Assembly: GCA_944392755.1 (NCBI GenBank)
Contig: CALXXT010000002.1
Coordinates: 248,001 to 312,000, forward strand
DNA: 64,000 nt
From: an uncultured Sutterella sp.
Lineage (GTDB): Bacteria > Pseudomonadota > Gammaproteobacteria > Burkholderiales > Burkholderiaceae_F
Direction of reading: 5' to 3'
The notes under the pieces are model-generated. The model was given only the letters and a program-made list of their open reading frames with translations, made no database searches and was not told where the DNA came from. A program made the position numbers and the translations under genes. Shown piece after piece: positions 52,692 to 61,037 of this stretch. Within the stretch, counting starts at the first letter, position 1, and each line of letters opens with the position of its first letter.

Positions 52692-53948
52692 TCAGCGCTT
52701 CATCAAGTTGAAGAATTCGTCGTTCGTCTTCGTGGCCTTCAGCTTATCGAGAAGGAATTCCATGGCTTCAAGCTCGTCCATGTCGTAGAGGAACTTGCGC
52801 AGCACCCAGATCTTCTGCAGAACGTCGGGCTTCAAGAGCAGTTCCTCGCGGCGCGTGCCCGAACGGTTGAGATTGATCGCCGGATAAACGCGCTTCTCGG
52901 CCAGACGGCGTTCGAGATGGATTTCATTGTTGCCCGTGCCCTTGAATTCTTCGTAGATCACGTCGTCCATGCGTGAGCCCGTGTCGATCAGGGCCGTGCC
53001 GATGATGGTCAGCGAGCCGCCTTCCTCCAAGTTCCGTGCGGCGCCGAAGATGCGCTTCGGGCGTTCCAGCGCGTTCGCGTCTACGCCGCCCGTGAGAACC
53101 TTGCCCGAAGACGGAATCACTTGGTTGTAGGCGCGCGCAAGACGCGTGATCGAATCAAGGAGAACCACGACGTCGCGCTTCGATTCGGCGAGGCGTTTGG
53201 CTTTCTCGATGACCATTTCGGCCACTTGAACATGTCGAAGCGCCGGTTCATCGAAGGTTGCGGCCACAACTTCGCCGCGCACCGTACGCTGCATTTCCGT
53301 CACTTCTTCAGGGCGTTCGTTGACGAGCAGGACCATCAGCACGACTTCAGGATGGTTTGCGCTGATGGCGTGCGCAATGTGCTGCAGCAAAACGGTCTTG
53401 CCCGATTTCGGGGGCGCGACGACAAGTGCGCGTTGTCCCTTGCCGATCGGGGCGATCATGTCGATGATGCGACCCGTCAGATTCTCGTCACCGCGCATGT
53501 CGCGCTCGAGCCTGAGGGGCTCGTTCGGGAAGATCGGCGTGAGGTTCTCGAAGAGCATGCGGTGCTTGAGCGTTTCGGGCGCCTGACCGTTCACCGTTTC
53601 GACGCGCACGAGGGCGAAGTAGCGCTCCCCGTCTTTTGGAATGCGGACTTCGCCTTCGATGCTGTCGCCCGTGTGCAAATTGAAGCGGCGGATCTGCGAT
53701 GGAGAGATGTAGATGTCGTCCGTACTCGCCAGATACGATGTGTCCGGACTGCGCAGAAATCCAAAGCCGTCGGGCAGGATTTCAAGCGTGCCGTCGCCGA
53801 AGATCGGTTCGCCGGCTTTGGCCTTCTTCTTAAGAATGGCGAACATGAGCTCCTGCTTTCGCATGCGCTGAGCGTTGTCGACTTCGAGCGCAATGGCCAT
53901 GTCGAGGAGCTGGGAAACGTGAAGAGCCTTGAGGTCGGAAAGGTGCAT
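52692..53948 (-). CDS. rho: Transcription termination factor Rho
   Basis: 418 aa, the E. coli length. Rho is a hexameric RNA helicase that ends transcription of untranslated RNA. The N-terminal helical domain ([15 protein letters not shown]) leads to the cold-shock RNA-binding domain ([14 protein letters not shown], about 61-74). The Walker A loop VAPPKSGKT is near 177, the Q-loop [12 protein letters not shown] near 208, and [13 protein letters not shown] is the R/secondary RNA-binding region. It is the likely partner for the leader-controlled speF operon. trxA lies 120 bp upstream in the same direction. Confidence 0.97.
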   Translation of the reverse strand: MHLSDLKALHVSQLLDMAIALEVDNAQRMRKQELMFAILKKKAKAGEPIFGDGTLEILPDGFGFLRSPDTSYLASTDDIYISPSQIRRFNLHTGDSIEGEVRIPKDGERYFALVRVETVNGQAPETLKHRMLFENLTPIFPNEPLRLERDMRGDENLTGRIIDMIAPIGKGQRALVVAPPKSGKTVLLQHIAHAISANHPEVVLMVLLVNERPEEVTEMQRTVRGEVVAATFDEPALRHVQVAEMVIEKAKRLAESKRDVVVLLDSITRLARAYNQVIPSSGKVLTGGVDANALERPKRIFGAARNLEEGGSLTIIGTALIDTGSRMDDVIYEEFKGTGNNEIHLERRLAEKRVYPAINLNRSGTRREELLLKPDVLQKIWVLRKFLYDMDELEAMEFLLDKLKATKTNDEFFNLMKR

Positions 53949-54068
53949 GACAGAAGGGGATGCTCGGATCGGCCGGCTTCCCTAAGGGGTCGTAATCAAA
54001 GTCGGAGAGCATGAAACGGCGGCGCGCCGGAAGGATCGGACTGCACCGCCGCCGCTGTGCGAGACAGC

Positions 54069-54392
54069 TTAGAGATTCTTTTCAATGAAGGCGTCGAGCG
54101 TCGCCTGATCGCAGGCGCCGGTGCGCTGATCGACGGCGCGGCCTTCCTTGAAGGCAATGATGGTCGGAATGCCGCGAACGCCGAATTCGGCGGCCTTGCC
54201 CGAAGAGACGTCGACGTCATACTTGGCGATGACGGCGCGGCCGTCGAACGCGGCGGCGGCGGCCTCAAGCTTCGGAGCGAGCATGCGGCAGGGGCCGCAC
54301 CACGGAGCCCAGAAGTCCACGAAGACGGGCAGAGGGTTCTTGTAGACGACTTCTTCGAAGTCGGCGTCAGTGATGTGAATGATTTCGCTCAT
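54069..54392 (-). CDS. trxA: Thioredoxin
   Basis: 107 aa. FVDFWAPWCGPCRMLAPKLE (about 24-43) carries the redox-active WCGPC site, and RGIPTIIAFKEG (about 73-84) has the cis-proline. It reduces cytosolic disulfides. AGGAGATACC precedes the ATG. The trxA-rho order is widespread in proteobacteria. Confidence 0.97.
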   Translation of the reverse strand: MSEIIHITDADFEEVVYKNPLPVFVDFWAPWCGPCRMLAPKLEAAAAAFDGRAVIAKYDVDVSSGKAAEFGVRGIPTIIAFKEGRAVDQRTGACDQATLDAFIEKNL

Positions 54393-54684
54393 GGTATCTC
54401 CTCAATCGTTCACTGCGCTGTCCGTGCACGCAGACGGAGTCTGCAGCAGGCTGCGCAGTGCATTTTTTTGCGGGAGTGTGTCGGGGCGCGGGCAACTCCG
54501 CCCGGGCCGAAAGGATGGAGAAGCGTTCAAGCGGCGCTGTGAAGAGCGCTCTGCGGCGCGCCGTCTTGAGTTGTCGGCGGTAATAGTAGCATCCTCGAAG
54601 CGCAAAAGGAGGGGGCCTCTCTTCAAACAAAGTGCAAGCGGAATTTGCCGTTTGGAGCGCATGTCGAATTGCATGCTCAAGACT
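54393..54684. other. Intergenic region between trxA and the SRP RNA
   Basis: About 290 bp with no supportable coding sequence, holding the trxA promoter (minus strand) and the approach to the SRP RNA promoter. Frames on both strands here lack motifs. No known RNA family was recognised. Confidence 0.5.
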
Positions 54685-54713
54685 TTGCATTTACCGGCCG
54701 GCTCCTCTATACT
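54685..54713 (+). promoter_or_regulatory. Promoter of the SRP RNA gene
   Basis: -35 TTGCAT (54685-54690) and -10 TATACT (54708-54713) are separated by exactly 17 bp and lie 8 bp before the RNA. Confidence 0.8.
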
Positions 54714-54721
54714 GCGACGCT

Positions 54722-54819
54722 TGGCGGGTCCCCTCGCATGCTGGTCCCAGGAACCTGGTCAGGTCGGGAACGAAGCAGCCATACTGGTGTTTCAGCAGTG
54801 CCGAGGATAAGGCTCGCCA
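54722..54819 (+). ncRNA. ffs: 4.5S signal recognition particle RNA
   Basis: About 98 nt folding as one long hairpin: TGGCGGG...CTCGCCA at the ends and GGTCAGGTCGGGAACGAAGC at the tip, which contains the conserved GGTCAGG and the GGGAA tetraloop-side region bound by Ffh. It works with Ffh in membrane protein targeting. A T-run follows. The ends are estimated from the closing stem. Confidence 0.93.
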
Positions 54820-54855
54820 TTTTTGCATCCGGCTTTCGAGCATTGCGCGCCCCTC

Positions 54856-55503
54856 ATGAACCTCTCGCTCTACCTGCTTTTCCTGCTGACGGGGGCCGTC
54901 ACGGTTCTAACGCCGGGACCGGGCGTTCTGATGACAATCATGCGCTCTATGCAGTACGGCTATCGGGGTGCGGTCTGGACGATTTGCGGCACGAGCTCCG
55001 GCACCATCATCATGGCCTGCATATCCGGAACGGGAATCGGTTTTCTGTTGAGCCACTCCCCTGAGGCCTACGGCGCGCTTCGAGTGCTGGGTGCCGTCTA
55101 CATGAGCTGGCTCGGCATTCGGTCCTGGCGCACCCAGCCTCCCGCGATCCATGCCGCTGTCGACGGAGCAGCCCCGAGTGCGGATGAGCCTCAGGTGAAT
55201 CGACTTCATGCCTGTCTCGAAGGCGTCACGCTGCAGATGACGAACCCGATGCTCATCATGTTCTTCATCTCGCTCTTCCCGCAGTTCATTGATCCGAACT
55301 TCGATTACGCCCGTCAGTTCGCCATCCTTACGGGAAGCTACTTTGCGCTCGTTTTCATCATTCATTCGGGCTACAGCCTCACGGTCACGCATTTTCGAGG
55401 CGCGCTTGCCAACCGCGGCGCTTCCCGCATCATTTACCGCATCGGCGGCACGCTTTTCCTTCTTTTGGCCGCACAAGTCTTCCTGAGCGTCCTTTGGGGC
55501 TGA
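54856..55503 (+). CDS. LysE/RhtB-family exporter
   Basis: 215 aa from the ATG at 54856 (MNLSLYLLFLLTGAV). Six hydrophobic segments. TVLTPGPGVLMTIMRSMQYGYRG begins with the family's TPGP signature (about 18-25), and QMTNPMLIMFFISLFPQF near 120 matches the second-half motif. It would export amino acids or derivatives such as homoserine, Leu or Lys; the substrate is not known. The region between it and dnaX is only about 54 bp. Confidence 0.87.
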   Translation: MNLSLYLLFLLTGAVTVLTPGPGVLMTIMRSMQYGYRGAVWTICGTSSGTIIMACISGTGIGFLLSHSPEAYGALRVLGAVYMSWLGIRSWRTQPPAIHAAVDGAAPSADEPQVNRLHACLEGVTLQMTNPMLIMFFISLFPQFIDPNFDYARQFAILTGSYFALVFIIHSGYSLTVTHFRGALANRGASRIIYRIGGTLFLLLAAQVFLSVLWG

Positions 55504-55557
55504 AGACGCCGCCATTTACAATGGCGGGATGATTTTTAACGACGATCCTCACTACTC

Positions 55558-56835
55558 ATGAGCAGCTACCAGGTTTTGGCGCGCAAATGGCGGCCGCACG
55601 ACTTTGAATCGATCGTCGGTCAGGATGCCGTCGTTCAGGCGCTCACGCGGGCGCTGGACGAAAAGCGCCTCCACCACGCCTATCTTTTTACGGGAACCCG
55701 AGGGGTCGGCAAGACCACCATTTCCAGAATTTTCGCCAAGGCGCTCAACTGCCGCGGCTCCGACGGCCAGGGTGACGTTACGTCGCATCCCTGCGGCGTT
55801 TGCGAGGCGTGCCGGGCAATCGACGAGGGGCGTTTTGTCGACTACATCGAAATGGACGCCGCTTCCAACCGTTCGGTCGAGGACATGACGGCGCTCCTTG
55901 AGCGGGCCATGTATGCGCCGACGGTCGGCCGCTACAAGGTCTACATGATCGACGAAGTGCACATGCTGAGCAGCACGGCTTTCAACGCCATGCTGAAGAC
56001 CTTGGAAGAGCCGCCCGAATACGTCAAGTTCATTCTGGCGACGACCGATCCGCAGAAGGTGCCGGTGACGGTGCTCTCGCGTTGTCTGCAGTTTAATCTG
56101 CGCAACATGACGCCCGCGGGGATCGTCAGTCATCTCGCGCACATTCTTGAGGTTGAGAAGGTTCCGAGCGAAACGCAGGGACTGCGCCTCATTGCGGATG
56201 GTGCCCGCGGATCGATGCGCGATGCGCTTTCCCTTCTTGACCAGGCGATCGCATACAGCGGCGGCAATGTAACGGGCAAGGCCGTGCGGAACATGCTCGG
56301 CATGTCGAGCTCCGAGGCTCTTTTCGGCATCCTCAAGGCCTATGCGGCCGGAGATGCCGAAGCGATGCTTGAAGGCGCCGATCGCATGCAGACGGAGGGG
56401 GCGTCCTTTGATCAGGCGCTTCGAGACATTGCGGGCATTCTGCATCGCGCGGCGCTCATGCAGCGCGTCTCGACGGCGGTTGCTCAGGACGATCCCGACT
56501 ATGCGGCGCTTGCCTCGCTCGCGGCATCGCTGGCGCCCGAAGAGATCCAGTTGTGCTATCAGATTGCGCTCCACGGCCGAAACGACCTGGGCCTTGCGCC
56601 CGACGAATATGCGGGCTTCACGATGACGCTCTTGAGGATGCTTGCATTTAAGCCGGCGGGCTTCAAGGCGCCCCACGTACCGTCTCGAGGAGAAGAGCCG
56701 AAACGTCGGAATGAGGCGTTGAAGACGGCGTCCTCGCATAGGGACAAGCCCGAAGCGTCAAGACCCGAGCCTCCAGCTCCGCCGCCGGTCCTTGCTGATG
56801 AGACGCCTCCTTGGGGAGAGCCAGCCGCCGGTTGA
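55558..56835 (+). CDS. dnaX: DNA polymerase III gamma/tau subunit, N-terminal (gamma-like) frame
   Basis: 425 aa in this frame. The clamp-loader AAA+ ATPase part is complete: GTRGVGKT (46-53), the zinc module Cys65, Cys79, Cys82, Cys85, IDEVHMLSS (about 131), and the SRC-type VLSRCLQFNLR sensor near 174. Domain III ends near residue 365 and a Pro-rich linker follows. This frame stops at 56835. The rest of tau is encoded in the +1 frame from about 56.8 kb, so full-length tau would need a +1 (or -2) frame change, which may be programmed or a mutation. ybaB and recR follow as usual. Confidence 0.9.
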   Translation: MSSYQVLARKWRPHDFESIVGQDAVVQALTRALDEKRLHHAYLFTGTRGVGKTTISRIFAKALNCRGSDGQGDVTSHPCGVCEACRAIDEGRFVDYIEMDAASNRSVEDMTALLERAMYAPTVGRYKVYMIDEVHMLSSTAFNAMLKTLEEPPEYVKFILATTDPQKVPVTVLSRCLQFNLRNMTPAGIVSHLAHILEVEKVPSETQGLRLIADGARGSMRDALSLLDQAIAYSGGNVTGKAVRNMLGMSSSEALFGILKAYAAGDAEAMLEGADRMQTEGASFDQALRDIAGILHRAALMQRVSTAVAQDDPDYAALASLAASLAPEEIQLCYQIALHGRNDLGLAPDEYAGFTMTLLRMLAFKPAGFKAPHVPSRGEEPKRRNEALKTASSHRDKPEASRPEPPAPPPVLADETPPWGEPAAG

Positions 56836-57298
56836 GAAGGCTCCCGAGTTCGATGTTCCCGAAGATGTTCCGAGCGCGGATTCATCTTGGGAGCCCGAAC
56901 CCCTCAACTGGCGGAAGATCATTCAGGGAGCGCGGCTTAAAGGCCCGGTGCGAATGCTCGCCGCGCAGTCTCAAGTGCTGCTACTGGAAGCGAACCGCGT
57001 AAAATTGCGGCTCGGGGTGCGGTCGATTGCCACTGAAGACAATCGAAGGATGCTCGAAGAATGCCTTTCGCGTTATCTCGGAAGAGCCTTTCGGGTTTCG
57101 TTCGAAGTCGGCATTCTCGAGGAGGGCGCTACAGTCGCCGAAGCTGAGCGCGAGGAGAGAGTCCGTGCCCGACAGGCGTTGATCGAAACCTTCAAGAAGG
57201 AGCCGATCGTCCGTGAGGTGGTGCGCCTCTTCGGCGGTGTCATCGATGAAAGCTCCGTGCGGCCCGTTGGAGAACCAAGGGCGCCGGCGGATTCGTAA
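56792..57298 (+). CDS. dnaX: DNA polymerase III tau C-terminal part in the shifted frame
   Basis: The frame is open from 56723 to 57298; the coordinates given begin at the first usable codon. SQPPVEKAPEFDVPEDVP continues the acidic/Pro linker of the upstream frame. The domain from PLNWRKIIQGARLKGPVRML to the end, including IVREVVRLFGGVIDESSVRP, matches tau domain V, which binds the polymerase alpha subunit. It has no Shine-Dalgarno, so independent translation is unlikely. The crossing point lies in the overlap near 56805-56835, where a GGGG run occurs at 56813-56816. Confidence 0.75.
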   Translation: MLMRRLLGESQPPVEKAPEFDVPEDVPSADSSWEPEPLNWRKIIQGARLKGPVRMLAAQSQVLLLEANRVKLRLGVRSIATEDNRRMLEECLSRYLGRAFRVSFEVGILEEGATVAEAEREERVRARQALIETFKKEPIVREVVRLFGGVIDESSVRPVGEPRAPADS

Positions 57299-57317
57299 AT
57301 TTTTCTAGGAGTTCACT

Positions 57318-57650
57318 ATGCGCGGAATGGGCGGCATGGGAGGCATGGGCGGCCTGATGGCTCAAGCTCAGAAGATGCAGGCGAAGCTTGCCAAGGTGCA
57401 GGAAGAAATCGCTCAGATGGAGATCGAAGGCGAGTCCGCCAACGGAGCCGTCAAAGTGGTCATGACCGGCAAGCATGAATGCCGCCGCGTCTCGATCGAT
57501 CCGAGCGTTGTGGATCCTGACGACATCGAAATGCTCGAGGATCTTCTGACGCTTGCCGTCAACGACTGCGTCACGAAGATCTCCGCGGTGAGCGAAGCGG
57601 CGATGCGCCGTGCCGTGCCGTTGCCTCCGGGCATGAAAATGCCCTTCTGA
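57318..57650 (+). CDS. ybaB: YbaB/EbfC-family nucleoid-associated protein
   Basis: 110 aa. It is a small dimeric DNA-binding protein, commonly between dnaX and recR. The N-terminus has a Gly-Met repeat (RGMGGMGGMGGLM) before the coiled helix AQKMQAKLAKVQEEIAQ, and the hallmark VKVVMTGKHECRRVSIDPSV follows. The protein ends in PLPPGMKMPF. AGGAG precedes the ATG. Confidence 0.93.
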   Translation: MRGMGGMGGMGGLMAQAQKMQAKLAKVQEEIAQMEIEGESANGAVKVVMTGKHECRRVSIDPSVVDPDDIEMLEDLLTLAVNDCVTKISAVSEAAMRRAVPLPPGMKMPF

Positions 57651-57672
57651 GCGGAGCCGGAGGACATCGATC

Positions 57673-58293
57673 GTGACGATCCGGCCTGCGGCGGCTCTTG
57701 CTGAGCTTTCAGAGGCGCTTGAGGCGCTTCCAGGCTTAGGGCCGCGGAGCGCCCAGCGGGCGGCGCTGTCGCTTCTTGAGGGGGATCGCTCGCGCCTGCG
57801 GCGTCTGCGCGATGCGCTTGCCGCGGCCGAGGAAAGGGTGCACCGCTGCCGACGCTGCCGCTCTTTCTGCGAGTCGGAAGTCTGTTCGGTCTGCTCCGAC
57901 GAAACGCGTGATGCAGGACTTCTCTGCGTCGTTGAAAGCGAGGCAGACGAGATGACGATCGATGCCTCGCTCGCATGGCCGGGGCTCTATTTCGTACTGT
58001 CGGGGCGGCTGAGTCCTGTCGACGGGCGAGGCCCTGAGGAAATAGGCTTGAACGATTTGATGCGCCGCATCGAGGAAGATCAGGCGGTCGGTCGACTTCG
58101 AGAGGTGGTCGTCGCCACATCCTACACGCCTGAGGGCGATGCAACCGCTTACTACCTCATCCGGGCCGTCAAGAAACGTTGGCCGGGGCTGCGCATCACG
58201 CGGCTTGCCCGGGGGCTGCCGACCGGCGTAGAGATCGAGTACACCGACCTTTCCACCATCGCGGGCGCTCTCGAGTCGCGCCGCGAAGCTTGA
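57673..58293 (+). CDS. recR: Recombination protein RecR
   Basis: 206 aa with a GTG start at 57673 (GGAGGA upstream). It acts with RecF and RecO in loading RecA at gaps. The helix-hairpin-helix LEALPGLGPRSAQRAAL (about 17-33), the zinc finger CRRCRSFCESEVCSVC (about 58-73) and the Toprim segment LCVVESEADEM (about 84-94) are intact. Confidence 0.95.
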   Translation: MTIRPAAALAELSEALEALPGLGPRSAQRAALSLLEGDRSRLRRLRDALAAAEERVHRCRRCRSFCESEVCSVCSDETRDAGLLCVVESEADEMTIDASLAWPGLYFVLSGRLSPVDGRGPEEIGLNDLMRRIEEDQAVGRLREVVVATSYTPEGDATAYYLIRAVKKRWPGLRITRLARGLPTGVEIEYTDLSTIAGALESRREA

Positions 58294-58343
58294 ATCCGCT
58301 AATCTTGTCGGATCAAGTCATATCTGAAAGAGGCCTTCTGCCG

Positions 58344-58946
58344 ATGAGTCACGAATATGTTCGAGCGGCGCTGGAAGATGCTCGGCGCGCTCTGGAAAAT
58401 CTTCTCGCCGATGATCGGATGCTGGCGGCTGTGGACAAAGCGGCCGATTTGATGGCCGAAACCATCCGAACGGGTGGGCGAATCTTCAGCTGCGGCAATG
58501 GCGGCAGCCTTTGCGATGCGATGCATTTTGCCGAAGAAATGACGGGTCGCTACCGACAGAACCGGCCCGCGTACAGCGCAACGGCAATCGCAGACGCGAG
58601 CCATCTCGCCTGCGTGGCCAACGACTTCGGCTACGAGGAAGTGTTTTCGCGCTACATCGAGGGATGCGCCCGGCCGGGAGATCTTCTGCTAGGCATTTCA
58701 ACTTCGGGGACGAGCAAGAATGTGCTGCGCGCCGTCCGAACCGCCCAAAAACTCGGCCTGAAGACCGTGGCGCTTACCGGTCGAGCCGACGCGCCCATCG
58801 CCGAGGAGGCCGACCTGGCCATCGTGACGCCTGCGGGACGCTGGGCCGACCGCGTGCAGGAGCTTCACATCAAGTGCATTCACATTCTCATCGAGGGCGT
58901 GGAGAGGCGGCTCAATCCGGAGAACTATTCGGACGCGTGCCGCTGA
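58344..58946 (+). CDS. gmhA: Phosphoheptose isomerase
   Basis: 200 aa from the ATG at 58344, with AAAGAGG about 10 nt upstream; the frame reaches back into recR without similarity. It isomerises sedoheptulose-7-phosphate in ADP-heptose synthesis for the LPS core. SCGNGGSLCDAMHFAEEM (about 49-66) and LLGISTSGTSKNVLRA (about 114-129) are SIS-domain motifs. DiaA, a DnaA-binding relative, is the main alternative. Confidence 0.85.
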   Translation: MSHEYVRAALEDARRALENLLADDRMLAAVDKAADLMAETIRTGGRIFSCGNGGSLCDAMHFAEEMTGRYRQNRPAYSATAIADASHLACVANDFGYEEVFSRYIEGCARPGDLLLGISTSGTSKNVLRAVRTAQKLGLKTVALTGRADAPIAEEADLAIVTPAGRWADRVQELHIKCIHILIEGVERRLNPENYSDACR

Positions 58947-58968
58947 TCTGTTAGAATCGCTTCACCGC

Positions 58969-59006
58969 GATTCCTTCGGCGCCAGTTGGCCCGAAGGAAT
59001 CTTTTT
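58969..59006 (+). terminator. Intrinsic terminator after gmhA
   Basis: GATTCCTTCGG (58969-58979) and CCGAAGGAATC (58991-59001) form an 11-bp stem followed by TTTTT. Confidence 0.87.
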
Positions 59007-59065
59007 GCCATGCGTCCGGAGGAGCAAGTCTCGTCCGGACGTTGCCTATTTGAATCGCATAAAGA

Positions 59066-59545
59066 ATGCTCAATAGAATTCCGATTACGGCCAAAGGAGC
59101 CGAAAAGCTCAAGGCTGAGCTTGAATATCTTAAGAAGACGGCCCGTCCGGCGGTCGTTGCCGCCATCGCCGAAGCTCGCGAAAAGGGCGACCTTTCGGAG
59201 AATGCCGAATATGATGCCGCCCGCGAGGAGCAGGGCCATATCGAAGGACGAATTGCCGAGCTTGAGGGAAAGATTCCGGCTCTGCAGGTAATCGATCCGA
59301 AGACGCTCGACGCGGGCGACCGCATCGTTTTTGGCGCGACCGTGACGTTGTACAGCGAAGAGGACGACACGTCGGTGACCTATCAGATCGTCGGCGACGA
59401 CGAAGCCGACATCAAGCAAAATCTCATCTCCGTTTCTTCGCCGATCGCACGAGCGCTGATTGGCAAGTACGAGGGGGATTCGGTGCAGTTCCACGCACCT
59501 AAGGGGCTCGTGTCCTTCGAAATCGAAGCCGTCGAATACTGCTAG
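59066..59545 (+). CDS. greA: Transcription elongation factor GreA
   Basis: 159 aa. GreA rescues backtracked RNA polymerase by stimulating transcript cleavage. The N-terminal coiled coil carries EAREKGDLSENAEYDAAREEQ (the tip acidic residues DLSENAEY, about 41-48), and the C-terminal domain has SVSSPIARALIGKYEGDSV. The Shine-Dalgarno is weak. In Burkholderiales it heads the yhbY-rlmE-ftsH-folP-glmM region. Confidence 0.95.
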   Translation: MLNRIPITAKGAEKLKAELEYLKKTARPAVVAAIAEAREKGDLSENAEYDAAREEQGHIEGRIAELEGKIPALQVIDPKTLDAGDRIVFGATVTLYSEEDDTSVTYQIVGDDEADIKQNLISVSSPIARALIGKYEGDSVQFHAPKGLVSFEIEAVEYC

Positions 59546-59577
59546 AGCTGCTGCAGTCGGGGCGCTAGAGCTTGCAA

Positions 59578-59617
59578 AAAAAACGCAGTCCGGCTGAAGC
59601 TGAGGACTGCGTTTTTT
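59578..59617. terminator. Bidirectional terminator between greA and yhbY
   Basis: AAAAAACGCAGTCC (59578-59591) and GGACTGCGTTTTTT (59604-59617) form a perfect 14-bp stem with A- and T-runs. It serves both convergent genes. Confidence 0.9.
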
Positions 59618-59648
59618 GCGCGAAGTGTTTTGAAGGTTCGAAAGCGCC

Positions 59649-60128
59649 TCAACTTGAGAGTGCCGCTTTCTTCGTGGTGCGCTTGCGCTTCGGACGCAGC
59701 CTGCGGCGCGGAGCGGCTTCCTTGCGAGTCTTCTTTTCCCCCGGCTTCTTGGAGGCCACTTTCTTCTTTGTCTTCGGTTCCGGCGCCTTCGGGGACGTCT
59801 TCTCCGCATGAGCGCGCATGAGCGCATCGAGCGTTTCGGGAACTTCTTCATCTTGCTGCGGACGCCAGAGGACAAGCAGCTTGCCGATCATCTGTACTCG
59901 GGCAGCGCAGAGCGCATCGGCGACCTTCTCGAAAATTTCGGCACGTTCCTCTCTGTCGTCAGAGGGCACGCGCACCTTGATGAGTTCGTGCGCAGTGAGT
60001 TCCCGGTCGATTTCCTTCATGACGGCTTCGGTGAGTCCGTTGCTGCCAAGAAGAACGACGGGGTCGAGGTGATGCGCCTGGGCGCGCAGCGCAAGGCGTA
60101 CGTCGCGCGTCAAAACAATTTCACTCAT
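59649..60128 (-). CDS. yhbY: YhbY-family RNA-binding protein (CRM domain) with basic tail
   Basis: 159 aa. The CRM domain (about 1-97) shows LTRDVRLALRAQAHHLDPVV, LGSNGLTEAVMKEIDRELTA, ELIKVRV and the C-terminal IGKLLVLWRP. The family binds pre-50S ribosomal RNA. A Lys/Arg/Ala-rich tail of about 50 residues follows, absent from E. coli YhbY (97 aa). It is divergent from rlmE by 79 bp, the usual arrangement. Confidence 0.9.
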   Translation of the reverse strand: MSEIVLTRDVRLALRAQAHHLDPVVLLGSNGLTEAVMKEIDRELTAHELIKVRVPSDDREERAEIFEKVADALCAARVQMIGKLLVLWRPQQDEEVPETLDALMRAHAEKTSPKAPEPKTKKKVASKKPGEKKTRKEAAPRRRLRPKRKRTTKKAALSS

Positions 60129-60207
60129 AAAATCTCTAATTCAAATATCACCGGTCGGTCCGTTTGTTCGGGACGGTCGCGGTCAAGTTCAGAATGGAAA
60201 TTCCGCC

Positions 60208-60855
60208 ATGCCAGTAGCCACGAAAAAGCTTCGATCCAATCGAGCCTGGATCGAACGTCACATTCATGATCCGTTCGTGAAGCGTTCCAAGCAGGAAGGC
60301 TATCGGGCGCGTTCGGTCTATAAGCTGATAGAGCTTGACGAACGCGAACACCTTTTGCGACCCGGCATGACCGTTGTAGATCTCGGCGCGGCGCCGGGAA
60401 GCTGGACGCAAGTTGTTCGCGAGCGCATGTCGGATTCGAAGGGCGGAGTTCGCGGCCGCATCATTGCCATGGACATCCTGCCGATGGATCCGATCGACGG
60501 TGTGACGTTCCTGCAAGGAGACTTCCGCGAGCAGGATGTCGCCGATCAGCTCGCCGAGATTCTAAACGGAGACAAGGTCGACGTGGTGCTTTCGGACATG
60601 GCTCCGAATCTGTCAGGCATCGCAGCCGCCGATGCCGCCCGGTCGATGCTGCTCTGCGAACTGGCGCTCGAGTTCTGCCTTGATCATTTGAAGCCGCAGG
60701 GCGTTTTCGTGACGAAGGCTTTTCAGGGGTCGGGCTATTCGCAGTACGTGGAGACGCTCAAGCGTCACTTCAAGAAGGTTGCGGCACGCAAACCCGAGGC
60801 CTCGCGCGACACCTCCGCCGAGGTGTATCTGGTTTCCCGGCACCTCAAGGGATGA
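60208..60855 (+). CDS. rlmE: 23S rRNA 2'-O-methyltransferase (U2552)
   Basis: 215 aa. It methylates 23S U2552 late in 50S assembly. The SAM site VVDLGAAPGSWTQVV (about 53-67) is intact. The catalytic K-D-K-E tetrad is visible as Lys in RSVYKL, Asp in LSDMAPN, Lys in FVTKAFQG and Glu in SAEVYLVSR. Basic N-terminus. ftsH follows after 182 bp. Confidence 0.95.
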   Translation: MPVATKKLRSNRAWIERHIHDPFVKRSKQEGYRARSVYKLIELDEREHLLRPGMTVVDLGAAPGSWTQVVRERMSDSKGGVRGRIIAMDILPMDPIDGVTFLQGDFREQDVADQLAEILNGDKVDVVLSDMAPNLSGIAAADAARSMLLCELALEFCLDHLKPQGVFVTKAFQGSGYSQYVETLKRHFKKVAARKPEASRDTSAEVYLVSRHLKG

Positions 60856-60960
60856 GGACGAGGAAACATTTGTTTAAGAAAGAAGCGAGGGAAAGGCGGG
60901 GGCTCGACCGAGCACCGCGAATCCTCCCGCTACAATGAGTAATCTTTTGATCGACTCGGG

Positions 60961-60995
60961 CCGCGGACTCTTGCCTGCGGTTCGCCGGTCCGCGG
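60961..60995 (+). other. Hairpin in the ftsH leader
   Basis: CCGCGGAC (60961-60968) and GTCCGCGG (60988-60995) form a perfect 8-bp GC stem, 42 bp before the ftsH start. There is no T-tract. A role in ftsH expression is possible only. Confidence 0.35.
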
Positions 60996-61037
60996 GTCTT
61001 GGCCTGGGGACGGGTCATCCATCCGGGAGCAATTACC

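Noticed and set aside
56830..56836. prfB-like +1 frameshift at GGT-TGA in dnaX
   Set aside because: Not favoured as the slip site: GGT to GTT re-pairing is poor and the GGGGAG upstream is too far (about 13 nt, against 3 in prfB). The frame change itself is kept as a finding.
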